From positions 1 through 11,614 of the forward strand of contig JBJHCR010000210.1 of assembly GCA_050486105.1 (NCBI GenBank): a DNA stretch of 11,614 nt. Reading direction: 5' to 3'. Made by a program: the position numbers and the translations under genes. The notes beneath the pieces were generated by a model. The model saw nothing but the letters and a program-made list of their open reading frames with translations, was not told the origin of the DNA and made no database searches. The DNA is from JAEXNA01 sp050486105. GTDB taxonomy: Bacteria; Vulcanimicrobiota; Xenobia; Xenobiales; JADMJV01. Below are positions 1 to 6,511 of this stretch, in pieces. How positions within the stretch are numbered: position 1 is the first letter of the stretch; each line of letters starts with the position of its first letter.

Positions 1-222
1 CCGAAAGACTTGGATGGCCTGCTCTTGGATTTCCTTGGTGATGGTGATCTGTTCCCCACTTTGGGTGACATCGAGAAGTTCGACCGAGATATGAGAGCCG
101 GAGCGGAGATCCAGACCGAGGAGCATCTTTGAACTCATCTCGCTGTAGTCGACGACCAGAAAACTGGACACCACAGTGATGAGTAAGATGATCACCACCG
201 CTATCTGATTTTGAAGCTTCAT
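1..222 (-). CDS. secD: SecD, Sec translocon accessory subunit (N-terminal 74 residues, partial)
   Basis: SecD, with SecF, uses the proton motive force to help complete protein export through SecYEG in the inner membrane. Seen here: ATG at 222 on the minus strand, open to the window edge. A first membrane helix spans about residues 7-24 (IAVVIILLITVVSSFLVV). It is followed by MLLGLDLRSGSHISVEL, which matches the conserved GLDLxGGxH block just after TM1 of SecD; the usual second Gly is Ser here (LRSG). The remaining periplasmic domain and the other five helices lie to the left of the window. The Shine-Dalgarno is weak (GGAG about 13 nt upstream). It is divergent from the TPR gene. secF would be expected downstream, outside the window. 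An RND-type exporter is the only serious alternative, and the GLDL block argues against it. Confidence 0.85.
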   Translation of the reverse strand, partial: MKLQNQIAVVIILLITVVSSFLVVDYSEMSSKMLLGLDLRSGSHISVELLDVTQSGEQITITKEIQEQAIQVFR

Positions 223-329
223 CGCTATCTTGGATCTCCAATCGGCCTCACTCGAGGTCGCCCTATCGTCTGCGCGGACTGCTCCGCCGAATTGCGCTTG
301 AAACCAGCACCCTAAGTTCGAGGTTTCGC

Positions 330-346
330 CGAGACTGGCCGTCTCG
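330..346. repeat. Short inverted repeat (6-bp arms, 5-nt loop)
   Basis: CGAGAC (330-335) and GTCTCG (341-346) are perfectly complementary around TGGCC, in the divergent region between secD and the TPR gene. There is no U-tract on either side, so it is not a clear terminator. It may be an operator, or chance. Confidence 0.35.
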
Positions 347-375
347 CCGGTTCTTAGAGAATTTCGGCTTTCCTG

Positions 376-415
376 CCAGAGACGAACGGTACCTAGCTAG
401 AGACGAACGATACTT
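376..415 (+). promoter_or_regulatory. Two 19-nt direct repeats, 21 bp apart, next to a -10-like box
   Basis: CCAGAGACGAACGGTACCT (376-394) is repeated as CTAGAGACGAACGATACTT (397-415), with 16 of 19 bases identical and a 21-bp period, two helical turns. TATATT at 415-420 immediately follows and could be a -10 box. The sequence at the -35 distance is poor. That layout suggests tandem binding of a regulator on one DNA face controlling the rightward TPR gene. Function is inferred only. Confidence 0.5.
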
Positions 416-465
416 ATATTGCTGCCCCTTTGTAGGTCCCTTCTAAACGTTGCCGTGGGATTCTG

Positions 466-1839
466 GTGGTGACGACCTCGGCGGTTCTTTGCTTGACTTT
501 AGCATTCGGGCAAAGGGAGGTTTCGTCTTCGGGTCAAATCTTATACGTCATGGGAGAAGGTCGAGCAAGACAGAGAACCGAGCACGAAAGGATTCAGGTG
601 GATCTGGCTGCTCGGACCTTCAGCAGCGATTCCGTCAGGCCCCTTTGGTTTGAGGAACTCTCGGAGCTGGAGAGGCGGCTGCTGTTCCAGGAGTTGAAGA
701 GCCACCACCAGCTGCACGTAGCGCAAGGCAACGAGGCTCAATGTGCCCGGATGATGGCGCTCCTGAGAACTCTTGCTGTGGGAGACGATCGACTGGTCTA
801 CGATCAGCAGCGCCTGCAGATAAAAGAGTTTGAGCGTCGAGGTTTGGGGGGGCGAGCCCTAGAACTGATGGGACAACTCTATGCCGAACAGGGTCGTTCT
901 CGCAAGAATATCGCCAGGGCAGCCGAGATCGTCATGGAGTTCGGTATCCTCCACGACCGTTATGGAGACAAAGAGGAAGCCTATCGGCTCTTTAAGAATT
1001 CAGCGCGCCGCTATCAAAGAGCAGGGCAAGATTACAATCTGGCTGCAGCCTGGTTCAATTCCGCCAGCGTCCTCTATGATATGGGTCGAATTAAGGCGTC
1101 CCTCAGAGCTTGTGAGCAGGGGTTTAAGTTGGAGAACGAGCAGTTTCTGGATCTGCGGACTCACCTGCTTTTGCAGCGAGCCAATTGCCGAGAGCGCACC
1201 GAGGAGCTCGACTTGGCCTGCCAGGATTATTTACAGGCTGCTTCGGGATACGGGACCCTTAAGAATCGGCGTCAGCAGATCAATATTTTCTTCAGAGTGG
1301 GTTGGTTGCTTGGTCGATTGAAGCGGTCCGATGAGTCGGTGGCCTTGCTGGAGCAAGCTCTGCGCCTAGCTCAAGAGTTGGATTACGCTTCGGGCTTAGC
1401 TTCCTTTCATTTGCACCGAGCTCAATTCTTAGTCGAGTGCAACGCCACAGAAGGTTTGGTTCGCCATCTGCACGCAGCGCTGGCCCACGCCCAGGCCGCG
1501 AGTTTCGACCGGGCGGACAAATTGGCTCGAGGACTCCTTTATAAGGTGCTCAGTCAGGGACGGCGTTCACTCACTTTCTATTTGCGAGCAAAGGCTCCCT
1601 TGGGGCGCCCAGCTTCTCTCGGTCGGGCTTACAGTGGAACCTACGCTCATCGCGGAAATGACGGATTCGGGACTCGACCCTGGCGCTGTCCGCCACGTTC
1701 AGCAGGCAAGAACATAACTTTTCTCGTTCGGCTGTTGGCCGAATTGGGCCGCAGAGGGCACCGCAAGGAACTGATCAGTCAAAGTCTCGCGGTCGCCGAA
1801 TGGCAACGAGGAGTCCGTCAAGGTCGTCGGATCTTTTGA
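466..1839 (+). CDS. TPR-like helical-repeat protein, 3' part possibly frameshifted
   Basis: Leu/Ala/Arg/Glu-rich alpha-helical protein with degenerate tetratricopeptide-type repeats across roughly residues 95-365. The clearest are DKEEAYRLFKNSARRYQRAG, LACQDYLQAASGYG and SDESVALLEQALRLAQELD. Such repeats form a solenoid for protein-protein contacts, and no catalytic domain is visible. The start is uncertain. GTG 466 adds a weak hydrophobic leader. ATG 550 begins at MGEGRARQ and gives a wholly cytosolic protein, but neither has a good Shine-Dalgarno. From about residue 366 to 415 (1560-1712) the translation becomes Arg/Gly/Pro-rich and loses its helical pattern. The +1 frame there (1562-1714) reads as a more normal protein, and the original frame looks sensible again up to the stop. 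This suggests two compensating indels or a decaying 3' end. The next gene starts 44 nt downstream on the same strand, so co-transcription is likely. The specific function is unknown. Confidence 0.65.
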   Translation: MVTTSAVLCLTLAFGQREVSSSGQILYVMGEGRARQRTEHERIQVDLAARTFSSDSVRPLWFEELSELERRLLFQELKSHHQLHVAQGNEAQCARMMALLRTLAVGDDRLVYDQQRLQIKEFERRGLGGRALELMGQLYAEQGRSRKNIARAAEIVMEFGILHDRYGDKEEAYRLFKNSARRYQRAGQDYNLAAAWFNSASVLYDMGRIKASLRACEQGFKLENEQFLDLRTHLLLQRANCRERTEELDLACQDYLQAASGYGTLKNRRQQINIFFRVGWLLGRLKRSDESVALLEQALRLAQELDYASGLASFHLHRAQFLVECNATEGLVRHLHAALAHAQAASFDRADKLARGLLYKVLSQGRRSLTFYLRAKAPLGRPASLGRAYSGTYAHRGNDGFGTRPWRCPPRSAGKNITFLVRLLAELGRRGHRKELISQSLAVAEWQRGVRQGRRIF

Positions 1840-1883
1840 TTTCGGGAGGTAGGAGACTCAGGGTCGAAGCGAAACCAAAGGAG

Positions 1884-2552
1884 ATGAAAAAGTTCCTTTG
1901 CCTTTTCCTTCTGTTGTGCACGGCCGCTGCTCTAGCTCAAAAGATTCAGTCCGCCCCTCTGCTCTCGCTGCGGATGGCTCGGCAGGGCTTTGAGAACACC
2001 ATCTGGATGCAACAGCGCGCCAAGATCGGAGATGAGTCCGTGGTCGGCTATATCCAGGGTGTCGGGGGAGCAGACGACGCCCTTATGGGTTTCGAACTCC
2101 AGCAAGAGTGGGATCTTATGGAAGTGACCATCGGTTATTTGGCCACCACTCCCGAGGGGAGGACCGCAGAATTTTCCGTTGAGGGTGGGGGACAGGTCTT
2201 GTTCGAGTCTGGGGTACTTCATAGCAAGAAACCTGGCCATAGAGTTAAGGTTCCCATCAAGGGCCACAAACGGATCATGCTCCGCATCACCTCCGATCAA
2301 TACAATGGCACAGCCGGTGCGGCCTGGGGGGCTCCAACTTTGTATTCGGGAGTGCCGGCTTCGGAGCTTGAACCGACTTGGAGCCTCGAAGTGAACGGCC
2401 AAAGAACCCCTTTGTCCGGACAGAGCTCTCCTCGAGAGGTTTTGATCCCCTTCGATGTCCCGGGAGCGGAGGAGACAGAATACCGGGTCCGCCTCCGCCG
2501 GGACCCTGCCGGAAAGCTGGTGGTGGTCGAGAAGGAACCCCTAGAGCCCTAA
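1884..2552 (+). CDS. Exported protein with an NPCBM/NEW2-like jelly-roll domain
   Basis: 222 residues. MKKFLCLFLLLCTAAALA followed by QK is a clear signal peptide with an AxA-type cleavage site, so the mature protein is periplasmic or secreted. Residues about 25-160 resemble the NPCBM (novel putative carbohydrate-binding module) beta-sandwich. The protein has a hydrophobic-alternating stretch AEFSVEGGGQVLFESGVL, then HRVKVPIKGHKRIMLRIT, then NGTAGAAWGAPTLY. The last corresponds to the family's closing strand, a run of Asp/Asn/Gly followed by an (A/S)W(A/G)xxxL pattern. That assignment is pattern recognition, not a search. Residues about 170-222 form a second, Arg/Glu-rich beta-type tail. The ATG at 1884 is chosen because it begins the signal peptide. 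AAAGGAG abuts it with no spacer, which is unusual. An in-frame ATG at 1800 would bury the signal peptide. It lies between the TPR gene and rsgA, whose start is 1 nt past its stop. Confidence 0.75.
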   Translation: MKKFLCLFLLLCTAAALAQKIQSAPLLSLRMARQGFENTIWMQQRAKIGDESVVGYIQGVGGADDALMGFELQQEWDLMEVTIGYLATTPEGRTAEFSVEGGGQVLFESGVLHSKKPGHRVKVPIKGHKRIMLRITSDQYNGTAGAAWGAPTLYSGVPASELEPTWSLEVNGQRTPLSGQSSPREVLIPFDVPGAEETEYRVRLRRDPAGKLVVVEKEPLEP

Positions 2553-2553
2553 G

Positions 2554-3669
2554 TTGTCTGAGAGAGCTGGGTTAGCACAGTGGGGTTGGGATACCGAACT
2601 CCAGAGTTGGTGGGACGAGACTTCTCCGCCCTCGGAATGGCGACCGGGAAGAGTCCTCAGCCAGCAAGAGGAAACCTTGCTTCTCATGGGACCCGACGGT
2701 CCACTCAGGGCTTATCCTGCCGGGGTTCTCTTTCATCGATGTTCCGAAGAAGAGCGTCCGGCGGTCGGCGACTGGGTGGCCTATGAACTGTCTTCAGAGC
2801 TCCTTTCTGGCGAAGGTCTGGAGCAGGCTCCAGAGGCCGTGGTGGTTCAGGTCCTACCACGCAAGACTTGCTTTTTGAGAGAGGCTCCCGGCGGTCGAGG
2901 AGTGGCTCAGGTGGTGGCCTCCAATGTCGATGCCGTTTTCCTGGTGATGTCCTGCGACCAACTGAACCTGAACCGCATAGAGCGCTTTTTGGTGGCCATC
3001 GAAGCTGCCGGGGCTCAACCGGGCTTGGTTCTCTCAAAAGGGGACCTGGTGGACCAGCACGAGCTTGAGGTGATCCTTGCTCAGGTCGAAGAGTGCTCTC
3101 AGGACCTGCCCATTCTGACCACCTCTCGGCCCTGGGATACACCTGAGGTGATCGCAGACTTGTTTGCGGGTCATTTGGAACCCGCGCGAACCTATGCGTT
3201 GGTGGGGGCCTCAGGGGCGGGCAAGTCGACTTTGCTGAATGTTTTGGCCGGCGATGACCTGCAAGAGGTGGGGGAGATCCGTGGGAGCGACGGCAAGGGG
3301 CGCCACGTCACCACCTTTCGACAGCTGTTTCGATTGCCTTGCGGAACCCTCGTGATGGACACGCCCGGAATGCGAGAATTCGCCTTGTGGGTTGAGGAGA
3401 ATGCTCTGCAGCCGATCTTTGAAGAGTTCTACACCATGGCCCAGGGCTGTCGGTTTTCCGATTGCTCCCACACTGCAGAACCCGGCTGTGCGGTGAGAGA
3501 AGCCCTAGAGCAGGGTTTGGTGTGCCAGCGCCGCTACAGCCACTGGCGGGAACTTCAGAGGGAGCTCAAAGAAGCTTCCGAACGCCGGTCCTCCCGCGAA
3601 TCCCGACGCAAGCGGACCGAACTCCGCCGCAAGAAGCACAAAGATCAACGCTACCTCAAAAGAGGTTGA
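2554..3669 (+). CDS. rsgA: Ribosome small-subunit-dependent GTPase A (RsgA/YjeQ)
   Basis: RsgA binds the 30S subunit late in assembly and hydrolyses GTP to test and release it. Visible in 371 residues: an N-terminal OB-fold region (about 28-105) and a circularly permuted GTPase domain. G4 (SKGD, 161-164) comes before G1 (GASGAGKST, 218-226), and G3 is DTPG (269-272). Then comes the family zinc finger, C299-x4-C304-x-H306-x5-C312 in CRFSDCSHTAEPGC. The C-terminal 30 residues are a very Lys/Arg-rich tail, suited to rRNA contact. Length is typical. The start is TTG 2554: an in-frame TAG at 2542 excludes anything upstream, and the WGWD motif close to the start is typical of the family. The start lies 1 nt after the previous stop, so translational coupling is likely. 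No strong Shine-Dalgarno is visible. The last 19 bp overlap the end of the converging membrane-protein gene. Confidence 0.96.
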   Translation: MSERAGLAQWGWDTELQSWWDETSPPSEWRPGRVLSQQEETLLLMGPDGPLRAYPAGVLFHRCSEEERPAVGDWVAYELSSELLSGEGLEQAPEAVVVQVLPRKTCFLREAPGGRGVAQVVASNVDAVFLVMSCDQLNLNRIERFLVAIEAAGAQPGLVLSKGDLVDQHELEVILAQVEECSQDLPILTTSRPWDTPEVIADLFAGHLEPARTYALVGASGAGKSTLLNVLAGDDLQEVGEIRGSDGKGRHVTTFRQLFRLPCGTLVMDTPGMREFALWVEENALQPIFEEFYTMAQGCRFSDCSHTAEPGCAVREALEQGLVCQRRYSHWRELQRELKEASERRSSRESRRKRTELRRKKHKDQRYLKRG

Positions 3670-4322
3670 TCTTCATTGGGGTCTTCGTCCTCACCGTCTT
3701 CAAAGCGGTCTTCGGGCTTCCACCAACGGAATATTGTGTTCCAACCGATGCTGACCAGCATGATGTAATACAGATTGAAGCCGAAGAAGTAGACGGCCCC
3801 CAAGACAGACAAGGGTGGGACTTCTCGACCTGGAAAGAATCCGAAATACACCGAGAATCCGATGACGTGAGAGGCGATCCCGAGTTGCATCAGCAGGCGT
3901 TCTCGAAACCCGGCTGCTTCGTCGTTATAGAGATCCGCCACGGCCCAAGGTAGGGCCACCGTCCAGAGCACCGCGCCTCCAGCGATATGCGCCGTCACCA
4001 CCAGACCTGCCAAGATGGTGTTGGTATTCTCCGTGGCCAGTTGTCCAAGCAGGCAAGCGACAACCAGCAACAAGCCTCCGAGAGGTCCGCACCAGAGCCA
4101 AAGTTTGGTCCAGTCGCTGAAGGGAGCTTCCAATTTCGCGATGGGCGAATCCCGAAGCAGCCAGCGAGCCGAGTAGATGCCGCCGAGGCCCATGAGGAGC
4201 TGAATGCTCAGCAGCAAGGTAGGAAACCATTCCGGCCGGGTCAGAGGGTGCGACCTGAAGACCACAAAGGCCCAAACTTCCAAAAAAGTGATCAGGACAG
4301 TGAGAATAAAGATGCGCTTCAT
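3651..4322 (-). CDS. Six-helix inner-membrane protein of unknown function
   Basis: 223 residues with about six hydrophobic helices, near residues 5-23, 34-56, 74-96, 102-130, 144-165 and 171-196. A soluble, strongly acidic C-terminal tail follows (EDRFEDGEDEDPNEDQ). I recognise no catalytic motif. Scattered His and Trp residues lie in helices (AHIAGG, ASHVIG, TVALPW), but I see no convincing heme- or metal-binding pattern. Its ATG overlaps the def stop codon by 4 nt (ATGA, 4319-4322), so it is the last cistron of the ACT-def operon. Its 3' end overlaps rsgA tail to tail by 19 bp. With no intergenic space there is no independent terminator for either strand. Confidence 0.82.
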   Translation of the reverse strand: MKRIFILTVLITFLEVWAFVVFRSHPLTRPEWFPTLLLSIQLLMGLGGIYSARWLLRDSPIAKLEAPFSDWTKLWLWCGPLGGLLLVVACLLGQLATENTNTILAGLVVTAHIAGGAVLWTVALPWAVADLYNDEAAGFRERLLMQLGIASHVIGFSVYFGFFPGREVPPLSVLGAVYFFGFNLYYIMLVSIGWNTIFRWWKPEDRFEDGEDEDPNEDQPLLR

Positions 4323-4876
4323 GACGGCTGAGACTCCAAAGGCATTTGAGATTCGGTGATGTTGGGATAGTCGCGGGCTTCGAATCGGGGCTCGAATCCT
4401 TTGCGGCGAAAAACATCTCGCTTCAGGCTGGCAACTCGGTCTAAGAAGAGAATTCCGTCTAGGTGGTCGAGTTCATGTTGCAGGCAGACCGCTTCGAAGC
4501 CTTCGCTTCTGAGCACCAGGGACTCGCCCTTAGGGTTGTAGCCTCGAACAATGATCTCTTGGGGACGCCGGACTTTGGCAGTGAAATCCGGAATCGACAG
4601 ACAGCCCTCCCGCCCGGTTTTCGGGTTTTCGGCACTGATAATTTCCGGATTGATCAGCACCAGTAAGCCGTGCCCCGGGTTAGGACTGACATCCACCACC
4701 ATGGCTCTCTTGGGCACCCCGATTTGAGGAGCGGCCAAGCCCACCCCTGGACTGGCCTTGACGGTGTCGATCAGGTCTTCCACCAAGCCGGGAAGCTCAG
4801 GATCATCGAGATCGATGGGGGCGCAGACAGTCTTGAGCACCGGGTCTGGGAAGAGTACGATGTCGCGAACCGCCAT
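4319..4876 (-). CDS. def: Peptide deformylase
   Basis: Removes the formyl group from the N-terminal Met of new polypeptides at the ribosome, a metal-dependent hydrolysis. All three signature motifs are intact in the 185-residue protein: GVGLAAPQ (44-51), EGCLS (90-94, metal ligand C92) and QHELDHLDG (133-141, ligands H134 and H138, catalytic E135). Length is slightly above the usual 165-175 because of a tail after about residue 160. The ATG at 4876 is chosen because MAVRDIVLFPDPVLK matches the family N-terminus. A longer frame exists, with GTG 4891, but it would overlap the upstream gene. The start is 1 nt after the stop of the ACT gene and the stop overlaps the next ATG by 4 nt, so it is firmly in an operon. 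Methionyl-tRNA formyltransferase (fmt), a common neighbour, is absent here. Confidence 0.97.
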   Translation of the reverse strand: MAVRDIVLFPDPVLKTVCAPIDLDDPELPGLVEDLIDTVKASPGVGLAAPQIGVPKRAMVVDVSPNPGHGLLVLINPEIISAENPKTGREGCLSIPDFTAKVRRPQEIIVRGYNPKGESLVLRSEGFEAVCLQHELDHLDGILFLDRVASLKRDVFRRKGFEPRFEARDYPNITESQMPLESQPS

Positions 4877-4877
4877 C

Positions 4878-5441
4878 TTATAGAGTTGCACTCTCGACGG
4901 CTTTGACCGACACGGAGCAGCCGAGTTCCTCACCGATGGACTTGAGTTGGGATTCCAGTTGGTCGACGGGATGGCTGATGTCCGTGGGGGAAACCTCTAG
5001 AAGTAGGATGTAGACCGGGGTGCTTCCTTCGACCCGTTTGGTGGAGAGATCCGTCACATTGAAGCCGGCTTTGGCTACCGCATCCGAGATCTTCCACATG
5101 ATGCCTGCGCGGTCTGCCCCATAGACCGATACCAGATAGGACTCTCCGCCGTCGGCGGAGTCATCGATCGCCTCGGAATCCACCGGTCCCAGGGCGATCT
5201 TGAGTCCCCATTCCGCAGCCAGGCGGGCCATCTCTTCACTCAAAGCTTCGGGCTTGGTCTGCTCACTGAGGTCCAAGAGCATGACCACGGCGAACTGTCC
5301 GGCCAGATTGGTCATGGTTGAATCCAGGAGGTTACACTGATGACGATAGAAGACTTCGGCGAAAGCGGCCACAATGCCGGGTCGGTCACGCCCCACGGCA
5401 GAGAAGGACCAAGTGGTGTTTCGAGCTTGAGTCATATCCAT
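4878..5441 (-). CDS. Double-ACT-domain regulatory protein (GcvR-like)
   Basis: 187 residues with two ACT domains, about 12-85 and 102-180. Each opens with the typical strand and turn: SFSAVGRDRPGIVAAFAEV and YLVSVYGADRAGIMWKISD, the (D/G)RPGI-type loop that binds amino acids. A short acidic linker (DSEAIDDSADGG) joins them. Stand-alone double-ACT proteins of this size resemble GcvR, which represses glycine cleavage by binding GcvA, and related amino-acid-sensing regulators. No enzymatic or DNA-binding domain is present, so it probably acts through a protein partner. The exact ligand is unknown. Starts are possible at 5441 (used here) or 5435. Only three known bases separate the first from the assembly gap, so the Shine-Dalgarno and any longer N-terminus are not visible. 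First gene of the ACT-def-membrane-protein operon. Confidence 0.9.
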   Translation of the reverse strand: MDMTQARNTTWSFSAVGRDRPGIVAAFAEVFYRHQCNLLDSTMTNLAGQFAVVMLLDLSEQTKPEALSEEMARLAAEWGLKIALGPVDSEAIDDSADGGESYLVSVYGADRAGIMWKISDAVAKAGFNVTDLSTKRVEGSTPVYILLLEVSPTDISHPVDQLESQLKSIGEELGCSVSVKAVESATL

Positions 5442-5443
5442 TT

Positions 5444-5453
5444 NNNNNNNNNN
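5444..5453. other. Assembly gap (ten N)
   Basis: Ten consecutive N directly upstream of the ACT-gene start. The length may be a placeholder. Any reading frame crossing it is meaningless. Confidence 0.99.
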
Positions 5454-5558
5454 GGTAGGAGGTGGTGGTGCCGTTCTTGTTCGGTCAGGGATCCCCTTCG
5501 TGCTTGCGGACCTTGCGCTTTCGATCCAGGAGAAACCCAGAGAAGAGACGTAGGTTTT

Positions 5559-5597
5559 CCCTTGACAAGGGCTTCCGAGTAGCCCCCTTTTGTCAGG
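5559..5597 (+). promoter_or_regulatory. Possible 5'-leader hairpin just upstream of a Shine-Dalgarno
   Basis: CTTGACAAGGGCT (5561-5573) can pair with AGCCC (5581-5585) and TTGTCAGG (5590-5597), leaving a 4-nt CCTT bulge and a 7-nt loop. The pairing includes one G-U. The right arm runs into the AGG at the front of AGGTGGAGG (5595-5603), the ribosome-binding site of the gene at 5611. The left arm also contains a self-complementary CCCTTG-A-CAAGGG (5559-5571), which could be an operator or an alternative fold. A regulatory role is inferred. Confidence 0.35.
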
Positions 5598-5610
5598 TGG
5601 AGGTTCAAAG

Positions 5611-6114
5611 GTGCGAAACAAAATTTTCTGGTCAGTGATCCTGGTTCTCGGATTAGTCGTTCCGGCTGCGGCTCAAGGTTGGGCCGTCAAGCCTGGTGAA
5701 GGAGTAGGCCCTCTGCTGTTGGGCATGACCCCCGATCAGGCTGCCGCCCATCTGAATCAGATAGAGGTCATCGGGTCTCCAAGGAACCCGCGCTACGTTC
5801 GATACGGGGCTCAGAAGGGGACCGAAGAGGTGCTCATCGAGTATATGGCGGGAAAAGCCGTGATGATCTCTTTGCATCAAGGGCAGATTCAAACCAAGGC
5901 AGGACCGGTCAAGTGGATTCCAGTGTCCGGGGGCACCGTTGGGGCCGCCTGGAACACGGTCGAAGGGGCGTTGGGGCGCGGCTATAAGCGAGAAGCCCTC
6001 AAGGTTGGCTCAAAACAGCCTCCCGAAGACTACTACGCCTACACCTCCAAGGGCCTCGGCTTCCGCACTCGAGCCGGAACCATCGTTCAAGTCGACGTTT
6101 GGCAAGCTCGATAG
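5611..6114 (+). CDS. Small exported protein, function unknown
   Basis: 167 residues. The start is GTG 5611, placed 7 nt after a strong Shine-Dalgarno (GGTGGAGG). This start also opens a clean signal peptide, RNKIFWSVILVLGLVVPAAAQ, with predicted cleavage after AAA or AAQ. The mature protein begins GWAVKPGEGVGPLLLGMTPDQA. The (V/I)GPxxLGMTxxQ(A/V) phrase is seen in small periplasmic repeat proteins with an SmpA/BamE-like helix start, but I cannot assign a family with confidence. A second, looser copy may occur at GGTVGAAWNTVEGALG. The remainder alternates beta-like segments (EEVLIEYMAGKAVMISL, GTIVQVDVW). It diverges from the ACT operon across a region of about 160 bp that contains the gap. 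No terminator is obvious after its stop. Confidence 0.83.
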   Translation: MRNKIFWSVILVLGLVVPAAAQGWAVKPGEGVGPLLLGMTPDQAAAHLNQIEVIGSPRNPRYVRYGAQKGTEEVLIEYMAGKAVMISLHQGQIQTKAGPVKWIPVSGGTVGAAWNTVEGALGRGYKREALKVGSKQPPEDYYAYTSKGLGFRTRAGTIVQVDVWQAR

Positions 6115-6511
6115 CAAGCCAAATCGGTCGGCCTAAGGATTTCAAAGCGAAGATTTGCAATTCACGGAGCCAGCAGAGCCCTCGGAAAGCCGCCCAGCTT
6201 TAGAGCACCTTCTCTCTCGAGCGAATCGGCCATCCCTGACACCTACTAGGTCGACCTGAGATCTCATGCAAGCAGAACTCAATCATCCGTTTTTGAGAAC
6301 TGCGGAATGTAGGCCTGGACGTCAAACCCAGACCTCCGAGGTTCAAGAACAGATTTTTGAACTATTTTTCACCACTAAGCCTCAGGGTCAGGGCACCGGA
6401 CTGGGCTTGGCTACGGTCTATGGCATCGTGAAACAGAACAAGGGGTCCCCTTAACGTAGCCATAACGATCCTAGGATAGGTTCTGAGCAAGCTTGAGCAG
6501 GAGACTAAAAC
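6115..6511. other. Gene-poor interval with kinase remnant and two palindromes
   Basis: Besides the histidine-kinase remnant, this interval holds AAGGGGTCCCCTT (6440-6452, perfect around a central T) and ATCCTAGGAT (6468-6477, perfect). Both lie 35-72 nt upstream of the peroxidase-like gene and could be operators. I find no convincing -35/-10 pair. 6115-6265 shows nothing recognisable. Confidence 0.5.
6266..6454 (+). pseudogene. Remnant of a sensor histidine kinase (ATPase-domain C-terminus)
   Basis: The short frame ends in EVQEQIFELFFTTKPQGQGTG plus LGLATVYGIVKQ (about 6338-6445). This is the F-box and G2-box portion of a HATPase_c domain; intact kinases read close to IFEPFFTTKPxGxGTGLGLxTVYGIVKQ. 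The match stops abruptly at KQNKG with a TAA at 6452. Everything that should precede it is missing from this frame: the sensor, the dimerisation His box, and the N and G1 boxes. A TGCGGAATG at about 6300 could encode the CGM of the lost G1 box in another frame, which would fit a frameshift. It cannot be a functional kinase. It sits in an otherwise empty 397-nt region between two genes. Confidence 0.65.

Noticed and set aside
376..415. Start of a CRISPR array
   Set aside because: Only two 19-nt copies with a 2-nt separation, no spacers and no cas genes.
1800..1883. ATG 1800 as the start of the NPCBM-like protein
   Set aside because: It would overlap the TPR gene and place 28 Arg/Ser-rich residues in front of a perfect signal peptide.
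1932..2402. 156-codon minus-strand open frame
   Set aside because: Antisense to the signal-peptide/NPCBM-like gene; low-complexity, no start signal.
4877..4933. Longer N-terminus for peptide deformylase
   Set aside because: It would overlap the ACT gene and add residues not found in the family; MAVRDIVLFPDP is the standard start.
5562..5590. TTGACA at 5562 as a -35 box for the exported-protein gene
   Set aside because: At 16-18 nt downstream there is only a C/T-run and no -10-like hexamer; the TTGACA is explained by the inverted repeat.
5454..5621. Extension of the ACT gene upstream through the N run
   Set aside because: The frame crosses a gap of unknown length, and the extension (PPPP, Arg/Ser-rich) does not look like protein. 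The two ACT domains are complete from 5441.
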